Shown here: piece after piece, positions 48,523 to 60,100 of the stretch
How the letters are laid out: the number at the start of each line of letters is the position of its first letter
Position numbering within the stretch: position 1 is the first letter of the stretch
Source: Rotaria macrura
Lineage: Eukaryota; Rotifera; Eurotatoria; Philodinida; Philodinidae
Assembly: GCA_900239685.1 (NCBI GenBank)
Contig: OENT01000169.1
Coordinates: 1 to 64,000 of the forward strand
Reading direction: 5' to 3'
DNA length: 64,000 nt
Position numbers and translations under genes: made by a program
The notes under the pieces: model-generated
What the model saw: the letters and a program-made list of their open reading frames with translations, nothing else
Told to the model about the DNA's origin: nothing
Databases searched by the model: none

Positions 48523-51500
48523 ATGGTTATTGCGCATACTCCAGTGGAATTAATACAAATAAAAAAACTTCTATTTGCTGTACGAACATCTAATTATGAT
48601 GATATAAGACGTATTTGTGAGAAAGGTATTGCTGATATTATTAATTATAACGATCCGACTGATGGTAATGTTTATGCTAGTAATGAATATTGTTCTTAGA
48701 ATGCTTTCTTTTTCAAAAACATGATAGGTGAAACACCGTTATTAGTTGCTGTGAAGAAAAATGATGAGATTATGATACAGTTTCTTCTTGATTTTGGTGC
48801 ACATCCAGATGTAACTGATTTCAAGGTGTGAATGATGTCCGTTAGAAAAACACTAAACAATGTCACTGATTGTATAACATATTTGTTCTTATCTATACAG
48901 ATATGAATCGAAGAATACTTCATTGATTTAATACGAATAAGTTCTTTTTATCAGGGTAGAACACCTTTGATGGGTGCTGCTGAACGTGGATTTGTCGAAG
49001 CCGTGCAAACGTTACTGCATGTTAATGCTCAAACAAATATACGAGATCTTACTGGACATGGTACTAAATATCACGAAATGTTCATCATATGAATTAGGCT
49101 GTGTTGTTCTAATTCAGACGTTCTCTTTGCTTGTCTTTCCGATGGTACACTTCGACAACAAGAATGTTTTTCTATTCTTATGTCTAAACAAAAGCCTGAA
49201 GTCAACGGTATGACTACAGCAGGCAAGCCAATCTTGATCGCTGCTTGTGAAAAAGGAGTAATCATGGAAAAAATTTGCTTGACACTTCTTGAACAGGGTG
49301 CTGACATAAATGCAATCGATAGAGTAACAGAAAACATACTTTATTATCTAGATTCTAGATTGTTCTTTTTTTCTCTTGAAAGGATACTGGTACGACCGCT
49401 CTACATGCTGCTTGTGCTTCTGGTTCAGTTAAAATAGTTCGTGAACTTCTACAGCGCAATGCTAATGTAAATGTTCGCAATGTTCAACAGCAAACACCTG
49501 CCCATGTTGCTATTACATCCAAAGTTTTCGAAGTAATATGACTTCAACTTCACTCACGAGTCTTTATATATGAACAAGTAAAATGTCGCTATGCATTTTA
49601 GCTTCTACCCATTCTATCGGCTTACAATGCTCGTTTTGATCTTATTGATCAGTCACTAAATACTCCAGTTCATATTGCTGCTCGCTTGAATCAGGGCAAA
49701 GCAATTAGATTTATGGTTCAACGTGGTGGTACAACGAAAGTAAAAAATATTGATAATCAATTACCAATTAAAATTGCAACAATATGGAAAAGTAAAGATG
49801 CAAAAAAAAATATTCGTTTAGTTGAAAAAAAGCAATATTATCGAAAAGTAACCTCACCTAAATCAAATCCAGATCGTGATTATAAAATTCATTTTTACGA
49901 TTGGTTACAAGAACGATATGATCGACTTTACCGTCGGTTTCATCAAATAGAAAACAAAGGTACTCATCGAATTAACTCCAATGATTTCAAAGAAATCGTT
50001 CGTCAAGAAGGTTTTACACAAATAATACCTGATGATCTAAACGATCTTATTATTCGACATGAAACAAATCCGAATGAAATTGATTATCAAATATTTTTAT
50101 CAGGAAAGCTATTTATTGAAAAACCATTTCTCCTACAAGCATTTCTTCCAAAGCCAAGCAAAACCAAACAGAAAAAACGAACAAAACCAAAAAAGCAAAT
50201 AGCCATTCCAATAGCAATACGTCATGAAGGACCTCGAACATCACATGGCAATCCACCTTTAGTATACATAAAAAAGAATCAATTTATCACCGATAAAAGT
50301 CGATTTAATCGTGATCAAATACCAAAGCATATCATCAACGATGATTCAGCATATTATACAGACAAAGTTGATCCACAATTCGTACATATTAACAATGCTG
50401 GTAGAAAATAGCATAGGTTTTATATTGATTTTTATACTCTCTTTTTTATTCTATAGTGTATCGAGGTGATTTACATACGCTTCTCGATGCATTCAAATCA
50501 GGTACAATAGGATGTTTTCTTCGAATTAGTTTTCCATGTGAACTTTTCTTTTGTATTCTAATTTTAGGAGTGCCCGTAGACATTCGAGACAAATTTTACA
50601 AAACACCATTGATGATTGCGGCAGCAAATGGAGATTTAGAGACGACAAAATTTCTTCTTGAATGCGGGTAAAAAAATGAAATATTCATGAGAATCTCGTT
50701 TTTCCTCAAGATCTGTAAAATCAGATTGGACTAAAATGAAAATACAATAGTATGCGTGATAGTAGTTCTGAAGCATAAACATAACTGTATTCCAATAGAA
50801 TGAAAAAAAGGAAATAAACAGGGTTGCAATGAAAATGTATGTAATACATCAGGGACCAAATTTAACTGATTTCTCATAATTTTAATAACAGCCATCCCAT
50901 TTTTGGTGTTTACATAGTTTTCATACTCACACATTCAATGTTTTCTCACATGACGTTATCCGATCGGAAATATCAAGATCTACAGTTATATGAGCAGGAA
51001 AAAAGCCATTGAGATTTTGACGTTTATGTACATGTGATCGAAATTAAAAAGAAAACTCCACAAATAGTCTCGAAACGACGAGGCAGATATCCAAAATGAA
51101 CTTGTGACAAGTACTGAGAAGAGAATGAATTCCTGTGTCAAAGAATAACTCTTGTTATATACATAAATAATATAGTGAGACACAGATCAATAATGAACAT
51201 TACTGTATAAACGAGAGAAACTTGTAAATATTTATAAGTCGGCAACATTTCTAATGCGATACAAAGACGTATATGTACGTACAATTAAAGCGTCTCGATT
51301 CTTAATGTAATATTATCTCTAGTGCTAATGTGCATCTTGAAGATCATTTCAAATGGACAGCACTTCATCATGCTGCTAACTCAGGACAGTTGGATGTTGT
51401 TCGTGCTCTTGTCGTTGCTGGTGCTAAAGTTAATCATGAATCTATCACATTAGCTACGCCGCTTAGTCGAGCCATCGAAAATTCATCACTGGACATTGTC

Positions 51501-52119
51501 AATTATCTTATTGAAAAAAAAGCTCATGTTCGACATGAAAACATTGCACGTAAGTTTAATGTTTTGATTGAAACGAACATAAATTCTGTTATGTTGTAAC
51601 AATAGAACGTAATTTACTTGATTTGGCAGCTGATTTTGCTTCATCACAGGTGTTCGATACTATTCGAACAGTCTATGAACAGAAAGGAAACAAAAAAACT
51701 AATCAAAAATCAAAAGCTCGTCGAAAACCAAGTAATAGGACAAAGAAAAACAAGAATATCGAAATGGTACATCGTGTATTCAATGAGAAATATAACATTC
51801 ATTTATATATTAATTTTAGTTACCGACTACACTTAAACCACTGAAATTCGAAGTACCATTACTACGACATGGTTCATTACTTATCGATGAAGAAAAACTA
51901 ATATCATCAAATGATACATTTAAATCGATAGTATATCATCCATCAAGTACATGGATTGATCAACCAACAACTAAAGAATTACTCGATAAAAAGATCAATT
52001 TAAGAGAGAAATTTTCAATGAATATTGATTTTCCTGACTACAAGTCACCACTGTTGGCTAATGCTCAGATTAAATTAGAACGTTTAGAAGCACTTGATCG
52101 ACGTTCAAAAGTTTCATAA
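48523..52119 (+). CDS. ANKEF1: ANKEF1-like ankyrin/EF-hand protein, full-length copy
   Basis: About eleven exons; start chosen at the first in-frame ATG (48523, MVIAHTPVELIQIKKLLFAV). Order: YNDPTDGETPLLVAVKKNDE, MIQFLLDFGAHPDVTDFKGR, TPLMGAAERGFVEAVQTLL, DVLFACLSDGTLRQQECF (acceptor at 49119), KPILIAACEKG, TTALHAACASGSVKIVRELL, VHIAARLNQGKAIRFM, then the EF-hand-like block (DYKIHFYDWLQERYDRLYRR, EIDYQIFLSGKLFIEKPFLL), a basic linker with SRFNRDQIPKHIINDDSAYY, a second ankyrin set (VPVDIRDKFYKTPLMIAAA, WTALHHAANSGQLDVVRALV, TPLSRAIENSSLDIVNYLIE) and the conserved tail (STWIDQPTTKELLDKKINL, NIDFPDYKSPLLANAQIKLE). This is the full animal ANKEF1 architecture. The intron at about 50,669-51,321 is long; others are near 55-65 bp. 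Ciliary or sperm function is known only for the family. Confidence 0.93.
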
Positions 52120-52892
52120 ATATTTTATTCGTGAACTCATGTATCGATGGTGATAAAAGTTTCCTCCTTAATTTTGACGTATCAGAAATTAGAATAAAAT
52201 CATTCGGTGTGTCAATCGATAATAGGAATTTTTTTAAAACTTACAACGATTTTCTAATTCTGTTATTTGATAAGAAAAGATTCGAACGATTCTAATTTCA
52301 TGACCATTAAATTCGTATTCATCGTTAACATTCATGAATTTCAGATCGAATTGTAGTAAAGAAAATTTTCAAAAATTCCTCTTGAACGTCTAAAACTATA
52401 CCAACAAACACTTCTATATACGAATCCGTTTTGATTGGATTCCATAAAGATTAAAAGATGGTTATAATTGTATTCATATGATTAATAGAGAAATATGTGA
52501 AATATTTTACAGATTTGTGCAAATATCTTTTGAAAATAAGCTGGAGAAAAACAGGAGACACGTTATGAAAATCAGTAAGTCTTCGCCACTACACAAGTTA
52601 TGTAAGCCATCCGTTTGACTAGATGGCGGTTTTTGTTCTGTATGCTTATCAGTGAGTAATGAAGATTGTACGGAGATAATCGATCTCATTTGTTCTGCTT
52701 GTTTCAGATATTGCGGCGGACATTCCGATGTTTTTCTAACCTACTAGCAGAGATTTTCGTTTGTGTGTAACGTCTTACGTTAGATGTTTTTTTAACATGC
52801 AGGTTTCGTCTTCTTGATGATCTGTCATTTAGAAGATGAAGTTTTCTCAAGAGGGAAAAAGTGAAAATTGCATACTTCGGCGTAGTTTTAGG
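52120..52892. other. non-coding spacer
   Basis: 3' flank of the ANKEF1-like gene up to the hAT element. Short frames only; nothing recognisable. Confidence 0.5.
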
Positions 52893-53831
52893 CAAAGTTG
52901 TAACCGGTCGGCTGTTTTCCTCACCGGTACTGACATAAATAGTTAGACTGTGCTGGCTTAATGTTTACTAGCTTCTGATTAAATATATATTAAAGCTTCC
53001 GATAAATTCATGTTGCCCTTACCATAAATAATCACGAACAGAATTCTCGCTTATCTTTTCAAAGTTACATCACAACTTTTCAATTTATTTCCATGATGTT
53101 TTGCTTTTCATCAATAAGAAAAAAATTAAATTCTCCATTAATGCAAAAAAAAATATAAAATAATGCGAAATTTTCTCAAGCAGCCATAGTAATTGATTGT
53201 GACTATTGTTCTTGATCATGCCGATTTCTAAGAGTACGACAAGTGTTAAATTTAGGAAAAATCTTATTTAAATAAGCTTCGCGTAGTGCAATTAATGATT
53301 TTACGGAACTCTCGCTCATTAAGCTACCTAGTTTTTCACTCACAATAACTTCACCTGCTGAAAAGTGTCTCTCTGATTCAGTTGATGAAGCTTGTAGAAC
53401 CAAAACTTGTTTAGCAATAATCGATAAAAATTGGTAATCGTTGTTCATTATTTTTCCAAAATGTTAAATTTTGATTTCGTTGATCACCATCATCTGATGC
53501 AATAGTTTTTTAATCGATAATCTCAGTAGAAAGTAATTGCCGAATCAAATCTTGGGTTTTTTAAGGCTTTTTCGTACGAAAATTAAAAAATGAATCATGA
53601 TCATCAATTCTACAAACGCGTTCATCTTTCAAAGATTTACTAGCCCAATTTTTATATAATTAGTCACATTAATTATCAGCTGTGATAAAGATTAGCCCAC
53701 TTACATAAGAAAACAGGGATTAATTTACAAAACACAGATGGAAAAGCTTTAAAACATCAAGACCAGCGGGTAAGAAATTCTAGGCCGGAATAGAACGGAT
53801 CGATCGTTCTGCCACTCCGGTTACAGCTCTG
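52893..53831 (-). mobile_element. decayed hAT-superfamily DNA transposon
   Basis: The ends are inverted: CAAAGTTGTAACCGG starting at 52893 on the plus strand matches CAGAGCTGTAACCGG read on the minus strand from 53831 at 13 of 15 positions. hAT ends typically begin CA(G/A)nG. The flanking 8-mers GTTTTAGG and CTTTGAGA share 5 positions, a possible worn 8-bp target duplication. Inside is the C-terminal end of a hAT transposase on the minus strand. At 939 bp it is far shorter than an autonomous element (usually 2.5-4 kb), so it is internally deleted. Just inside 53831 there is a small palindrome (AGAACGGATCGATCGTTCT). Confidence 0.75.
53203..53448 (-). pseudogene. hAT transposase C-terminal dimerisation domain, remnant
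   Basis: The open frame reads FLSIIAKQVLVLQASSTESE, RHFSAGEVIVSEKLGSLM, then SSVKSLIALREAYL, the hallmark of the hAT dimerisation domain (SSxxxERxFS, then a helix with LIxLR). The usual W-K-N/E-N segment just before it (FWKNNEQRLP, about 53448-53485) is in another frame, and an in-frame stop lies further upstream (near 53512), so the gene is broken. Traces such as NWASKSLKDERV near 53,640 may belong to it. It cannot encode an active transposase. Confidence 0.85.
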
Positions 53832-56800
53832 CTTTGAGAATATACTTGAGCTCCATTGTACTTTTTACCTATCTCAAATTTAATATTAACTTGTTCCAGG
53901 AGAATATTAGTTTAATCTCAGTTCATTTATACCTGTCTGGTCTAAACCTGGTATACCCCATCATACTTCACTGATGCTTAAATCTCTGTGTAAGATGCGT
54001 TATTTGAAATTAAGTGTCCGACCGACTTGTACAAGATGAACTCAAGTTAGTATACTCATGACAACTGTCGATAATCGAATTGAAACAACTGATGTGGTTT
54101 ACACAATAGCTTGGGAAATCCGTTGGAGTACGTGTTACGTTTATAATACTTCAATCCCATAAGAATCATAATTATGGCTTTCGTTCACTGTCAATTTCTA
54201 ATCACTATCATTTCTTTTTAGATCTATTAGTAGACGTCGAATTCCATAGAACTTAAAATTATACGTTAACTTTGTGCAGCATGAGAAACCGTTCTCGATC
54301 ACAAAAACTTTGAATCAACCATGGATGAATTCTGTGCCCATCAAAAAATATTAGTTTTTTTTAATCTCTTTTGTTTATGCAAAGCATATGTTACAAATGA
54401 CACGAAACAATAGTAAATATAATAAATCACGATGATGAGCATTGGTTCAGCTTGACTTATACTGCAAAACATGATATTGATATGATTCAAAAAGGTATAG
54501 CAGTTGTAGTTTGAAGAATAGTCACTTGATGAAAACATTTCAAGCGTGCTCCTCCATAGAAATATGGTTATTGACATCCTTGAACTCGTTTATTTATAAA
54601 TAAAACGCCTCTTAGATTGATAATTTCGAATAAAAACGAACGCAAACTCTGAAAAACTATAGACCACTCCGTTAAGAAAAATGTCCATCTTTCAATCGGA
54701 AAAGATTCTTTACGAATTATACTGGGCTGACCCTTCTGGGCTCTTGCCGTCACCACTTCACATACATGAGAATTTCAAGGCAACAAACGATGAACCTCTC
54801 GAAGTCTTAAAACAGATCTATTACGACCTCACTTATCTTTCATGAAACACATCAGCAACCTCTTTTCCTATGTAGAACGCCGCTAACTTTATCAACTCAT
54901 TTCAATCAATAATACTTGCATCTTTAGCACTATTTCTTCACATCTCTGCTGTTCAATATGAAGACGGTGTGAGTGCTTTCATGAGCTGTTGCTGTTGCAC
55001 CACAACACCTCAATCTATACTTGCTCACATATCCACACCTACACCGTGTGGGAAACGGGAAGCGTATCCATCTAGAAGATCCTGTGACTGGGATTAGCGA
55101 AAAGTGAGCCGGAGGCGTCGCTTTCTAAAAATAATCCGTTTCACAAAAAATCAAAGAAAAGAAGTTTTCGAGAGTTCAGAAACCCATTCCTTATCCTCCA
55201 AAACTCTATTAAGGATTTCCAAACCTTCGGGAACCCATCTTTTCCCATCAGAAACCGAAAATGATTTCCCTAGTTCAGAAAATATTGAAATGGCATCGGA
55301 GACTTGGAAACGATTTCTGATTTACGAGTTCGTTACTATCTGGCACCTTTTAAGGGTTTTGGATGGTAAAAAAATAGGTGTCCAAAGGCCAGGAAACAGC
55401 TGAAAGAGTTTCCAAGGATAAAAAATGGGTTTTCGAACTCTTGAAACCTGTTTTTGCTTTTTCATGGAAGTGATTCTTTCAGAGAACATTAAGAACCAGT
55501 TTCGGAATCTCGATTCAAGAATTCACGGAAAAATCAGTTGATGTGGTCGGTTCCTGTCGTACGTCTTCTACCTTAGAATTCGATGCATTGGATTTTATTG
55601 TTTTTATTCCATTTAGTTCAAATTCTTTATGATTTATATTTGGCTTCAGTTAGTTTTCGTTGCTAAAATAAAAAGTTCTCTTAATCTGCATTCGAATGTT
55701 TATTATATCAAAAGAAATTGAGTGATTATAAGAAGGAAAACAGAAAAGTGTAGTAAGGCATATGTAAAAAAGTAAAAATGAAATATGTTAGTTGAAAACT
55801 ATTAATCAAATTTATTAGTACTGTAAAAGATTTTTCACACCCATCCCATGAAGAAAAAAAGATTGTGAAAACAAGGAGATCGACGGCTTCTTGATTTGAC
55901 CCCATACGAATCTCGGCCCTTACATACGATAAATCCATCCGAAATCCATTGAGTCCTATGCTTTCCCTGTCTTTGTTTTTCACAAAACGTCTCTTCAGAG
56001 TCTCTTTTGATGTCTGAAACAATAAAAACGTTTGTTAGAATTTTGCACAATATAATCATCAACTTTAACTTACTTGACTTTTTAGGAGGCTGATTCGTTT
56101 ATTTCATCGATGTCGAGAACATTCTGGCGGTAGTCTTAGCGAGGAACCATATTATAATGGATCTGTCTTATCAACATTTTCTTCGTGTACTATGTTGGCT
56201 TCGATGTAAACAATTCAATATTAAGATCGAAAGGAGGATCACATTGATAATGAAGCACACAAACCAAATTATCATTCAAGTATATTGACATTTTTGAATT
56301 GATTATTTTTAGTTTATGAACTAAAATAAAACTAAGTAAAATGCGACAGAAACTAACCAACGCCATTTTCATCTATATTTTGAACATGCATCTCGATTCC
56401 TGTTGCTTTTCAACAATCGATGATTGTATGAAAATTGAACTTCAAGAAGGACTTGTTTCTAATATTTCAGCAATGTTGAAAGAAAAGCTTACACTGCGAC
56501 CCTGCGACAGATGTTATGATGCATGAATATTATGAAGAAATTTTTTTATCAAATATTTTGCTTAGACCGAAATGAAACAGTTTCTACGGAGAACAACATT
56601 CAATTACATATAAGATGGATTGTACGAAACAGGATTCTAGTCAGGTATTGTGTAGATCAGGTGTAATCTATTCACTTCTTGATTGGATATAACAAGGGCA
56701 ATTATGGATGAATGAATTGGATTAGCCAGTTGTTCAATTATATTACTGGTTGTGAAGAAAGCATTTGCAAGATATGTCTACGTGAAACATAATGTTACAA

Positions 56801-57199
56801 ATAAATTCAGTGAAAAGCACTATTCAACCATTTTCGTCAACTCAAACGCCAATCCACTCTGCCAACTAATTCACTATTACATAGTACATGCATCATTCGA
56901 ACAACTGTTCACGTCAAAAATTATACTCTCTTACGGATACATCTATGTTATTAACGTGTCAAGCAACTTCGCATGTCTCACGCATGATTCAAACAAGTAT
57001 TCTCTTCATATATTAAGTTCAGTTTTTAACGAAAGTTCCAGTATAGCAATACGGTTAACAATGGTAAAGCACATGAATAATTTATATAATTTTTCTGTTC
57101 AAATATTGCCAGAACTTGGAGTTTTCCATCACTCATTATTTCTTAATGACACTGTGTCGTAATTAAATGAGCAAAAACAACATTCAATTCAGTCACTAT
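53832..57199. other. 3.4 kb region without assignable genes
   Basis: Contains the fold-back at 55165-55448 and several frames of 60-136 codons, most lacking ATG (for example 56752-57162). Isolated exon-like pieces occur on the plus strand at 56086-56208 (frame ending SSCTMLASM) and on the minus strand at about 55920-56012 (acceptor TTGTTTCAG, SKETLKRRFVKNK), but neither joins to a gene I can recognise. Confidence 0.4.
55165..55448. repeat. imperfect fold-back repeat
   Basis: Arm 55165-55206 (with GAGAGTTC, AAACCCATT, TATCC and AACTC) resembles the reverse complement of 55406-55448 at roughly 70% of positions. Weaker inverted similarity runs further out (to about 55,120 and 55,490) and inward, suggesting arms of over 100 bp around a 150-200 bp centre. 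No protein is recognisable. It may be another MITE-like element or an inverted duplication. Confidence 0.45.
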
Positions 57200-60100
57200 G
57201 TCACTAAAATCCGTGAAATGAGAATATATAGTGATCAATTTCAAACTGCGTTAGAAGCGAATGATAGCAACAACAGTGCTATTCGTCGAAATGCGCATAA
57301 CTGGAAAATAATTCGTGTGAATACACAGAAAAAGATCACAAACTAGCAGAATGATCCAAACAAAAGTTTTCATCGGCTATTTTGCCGACAACAAGTCAAC
57401 GTCCAATAACAATGAATAGACAATATATCGTACTTCTATTGAATAATAAAATCAGGGAATCGTTCAGCTATAGCTCATTAGCGAACTCTAAAATCTTGAT
57501 TTTCAAAGCTTAAAACAACGAAATAAAACCAGAACCATAATCACCACGGTCCTGTTCAATTTTATGCGGTATTTCAAACAGTAGATGCCATTATACCTAC
57601 TCACGATGACCGAATAGGAAACGCATGCTTGCTAGCAGACTACTATTCAACAATAATTCGTACATGAAGCAGAAGAAGGCATTATAGGAACTCAGAACAG
57701 GCACATAGAAATTGAAGCAAGGCAAACACATTGATATTCATATATATTATTGCTATCACGCACGAAATGCCATTCTCCACATTCAGGACAAACATATAGA
57801 AACTAGACGCTAGCTAAGAGAGCCCTATTCAAGTATGCTTTCTATTCTAAACAGAACACGCCATCGTACAAATTCAAGAGAATCAAATAGAAAAAGAAGC
57901 AACGTCAGCAGTGCCTCATTCGTTAATATCACACTTTTAACACTGGACACCTAACTATGGGTATGCAAGAGAATCAAATGGAAATAGAAATATAGTTACC
58001 ATACTGCTATTCACATATAATACTTCCTTCGAACGGAAGAACATATTCCAGGAATTGAAGATAATCAAATAGAAACTGGTAGTAGTTATTAGAACCTTAT
58101 TCAGCAATATTCCGCACTTCAAAGAGAAGTGATCATCGTACGAATTGAGAAAGATCAAGTAAAAATTGTGTGACAGCTAGCAGGGTCCTGTTCAACTACA
58201 TTTCCTATTTCAATGGGATGCGTTCTCATTGGACGAGATCATAAAGATTAAATAGCATTTGAACCATAGATAAAATGGTAATATTCAAGTATATTTTGGT
58301 TTTTGAGGAGAAGAGTTCACTGTATCAATTCAAGCAGACTACCTAGAACTTGAACAATATCATCAAACCCTAATTCACCAACTCCATCTCCTCCTAAGAC
58401 AAGAGCTCAATGTATAAATTACAGACGATTAAATAAAACCTACACAGTACCAAGTAAAGTCATATTCAGCGCTTTTTCTTCTTCGAAAGAGAATAGTTGA
58501 AAGTAAGAACACAAGAGGATTAAATAGAATTTGAATAGTAGCCAGCACTATCTTATTCAGCAATGACTTATCTTCAAATGGGAAGACCTCAATGTATGAA
58601 ATCAAGAAGATTGATGAGAACTTGAACAGCGTGCACTATGCTCCTATTCAAATATTTTTCTTGTTACAACGCGAGGAGAAAATTCTATCAGTTCAAAACA
58701 AGAAGATGAAATTTGATTCGGTGCCATTAAAGCCCTATCCATCTATTTCTGTTCTTCGAAGGGTAACAGCTGATTAAAGAAACTCAAAGCGACTAAATAC
58801 AATTTGAACAGTAGTCACCAAAGTCTAATTCAATTTTTTTTCTCCTTCCAACCCGAAGCGTTCGAAGTATAAACTCAATACCATTAAAAGAAACCCGAAC
58901 AGTAGCCACCAAAGACCTATCCAGACATTTCTCCTTTTCAAAAGAGAGGAGTTCGATGTAAGAATTCAAAAGGATTGAATAAAACTTGAATAGTAGTTAT
59001 TAAAGTCAAATCCACCTATATTTGTTCTTCAAAAGCAAAGAGTTGATTATATGAATTTAAAACAATTAAATAGAATTTGAATAGTACTAACCAACGTTCT
59101 GTTCACCTATTTTCGTTTATCGAAAGAGAAGATCTGACTATATGGATTCAAAGCCATTCTGTGGAATTTAAATGACACCCAACAGAGTCCTATTAACCTA
59201 TTTTTCTTCTTCGAAACAGAAGAGTTGATTGAATCAGATCAACAACATTAAATAGAATATGAATAGCAGTCACTGAAGATGTATACAGCTATTTTTGTTC
59301 TTTGAAAAAGAACAGCTGCTTGTATCAAATTAAGACGATTAGATGGAACTTCAACAGTACCACTAATTCGAATCGAACTATTTTCTTTCCCCGAAATAGA
59401 ACACCTTATTGTATGAAACCAAAACCATTGGATAGATTTTGAACAAAACCCACCACACGCCTATCCAGTTATTTTGGTTCTTCGAAAGAAAATAATGCAT
59501 CATATGAATTCAAAGCAATTAAATAGAATTTGAACAATACCCACTATAATGGCATTCAGCTGTTTATGTTCTCCGAGAGAGAAGAGCACATTATATGAAT
59601 TTAAAGCCACCAAGTAGAATTGGAACAAAACTTAGTGAGTCCCATTCAGCTATTTGTCTTGTCTGAAAAGAGAAGATCTAGGATTACATGAAATTAAGAA
59701 GATTGAGTAAAATTTTAACGATTCGCAATACAGTCATATTCAGTTATTTTTCTTCTTTCACAGAGAAGAGCTGATTATATAATGAAACTGATACGATTAC
59801 ATAGAAGTTGAGCAGTTGCTAGTACAGTTCAATCGAGGTATATTCTTTCCTTGAAAGAGAACACCTAATGATATAAAGTCAAGACGATCAAATAAAATTT
59901 GAACAGTAGTCACCAAACCCCTCTACAGGTATTCCAGATCTTCGAAACACAAGAACTGATTGTATACATTGAAAACGATTAAATAAAATCTGAACGATAC
60001 CCATTAGAATTCCATTCGCGTATTTTTCTTTTCCAAAAGAGAACTGCTCATTCTACGAAATCAAGAAGATTGAATAGATTTCGAACGATAGCCAAAAGTG

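Noticed and set aside
56752-57162. 136-codon open frame
   Set aside because: It starts with GTG, shows no domain and has no flanking splice signals of note.
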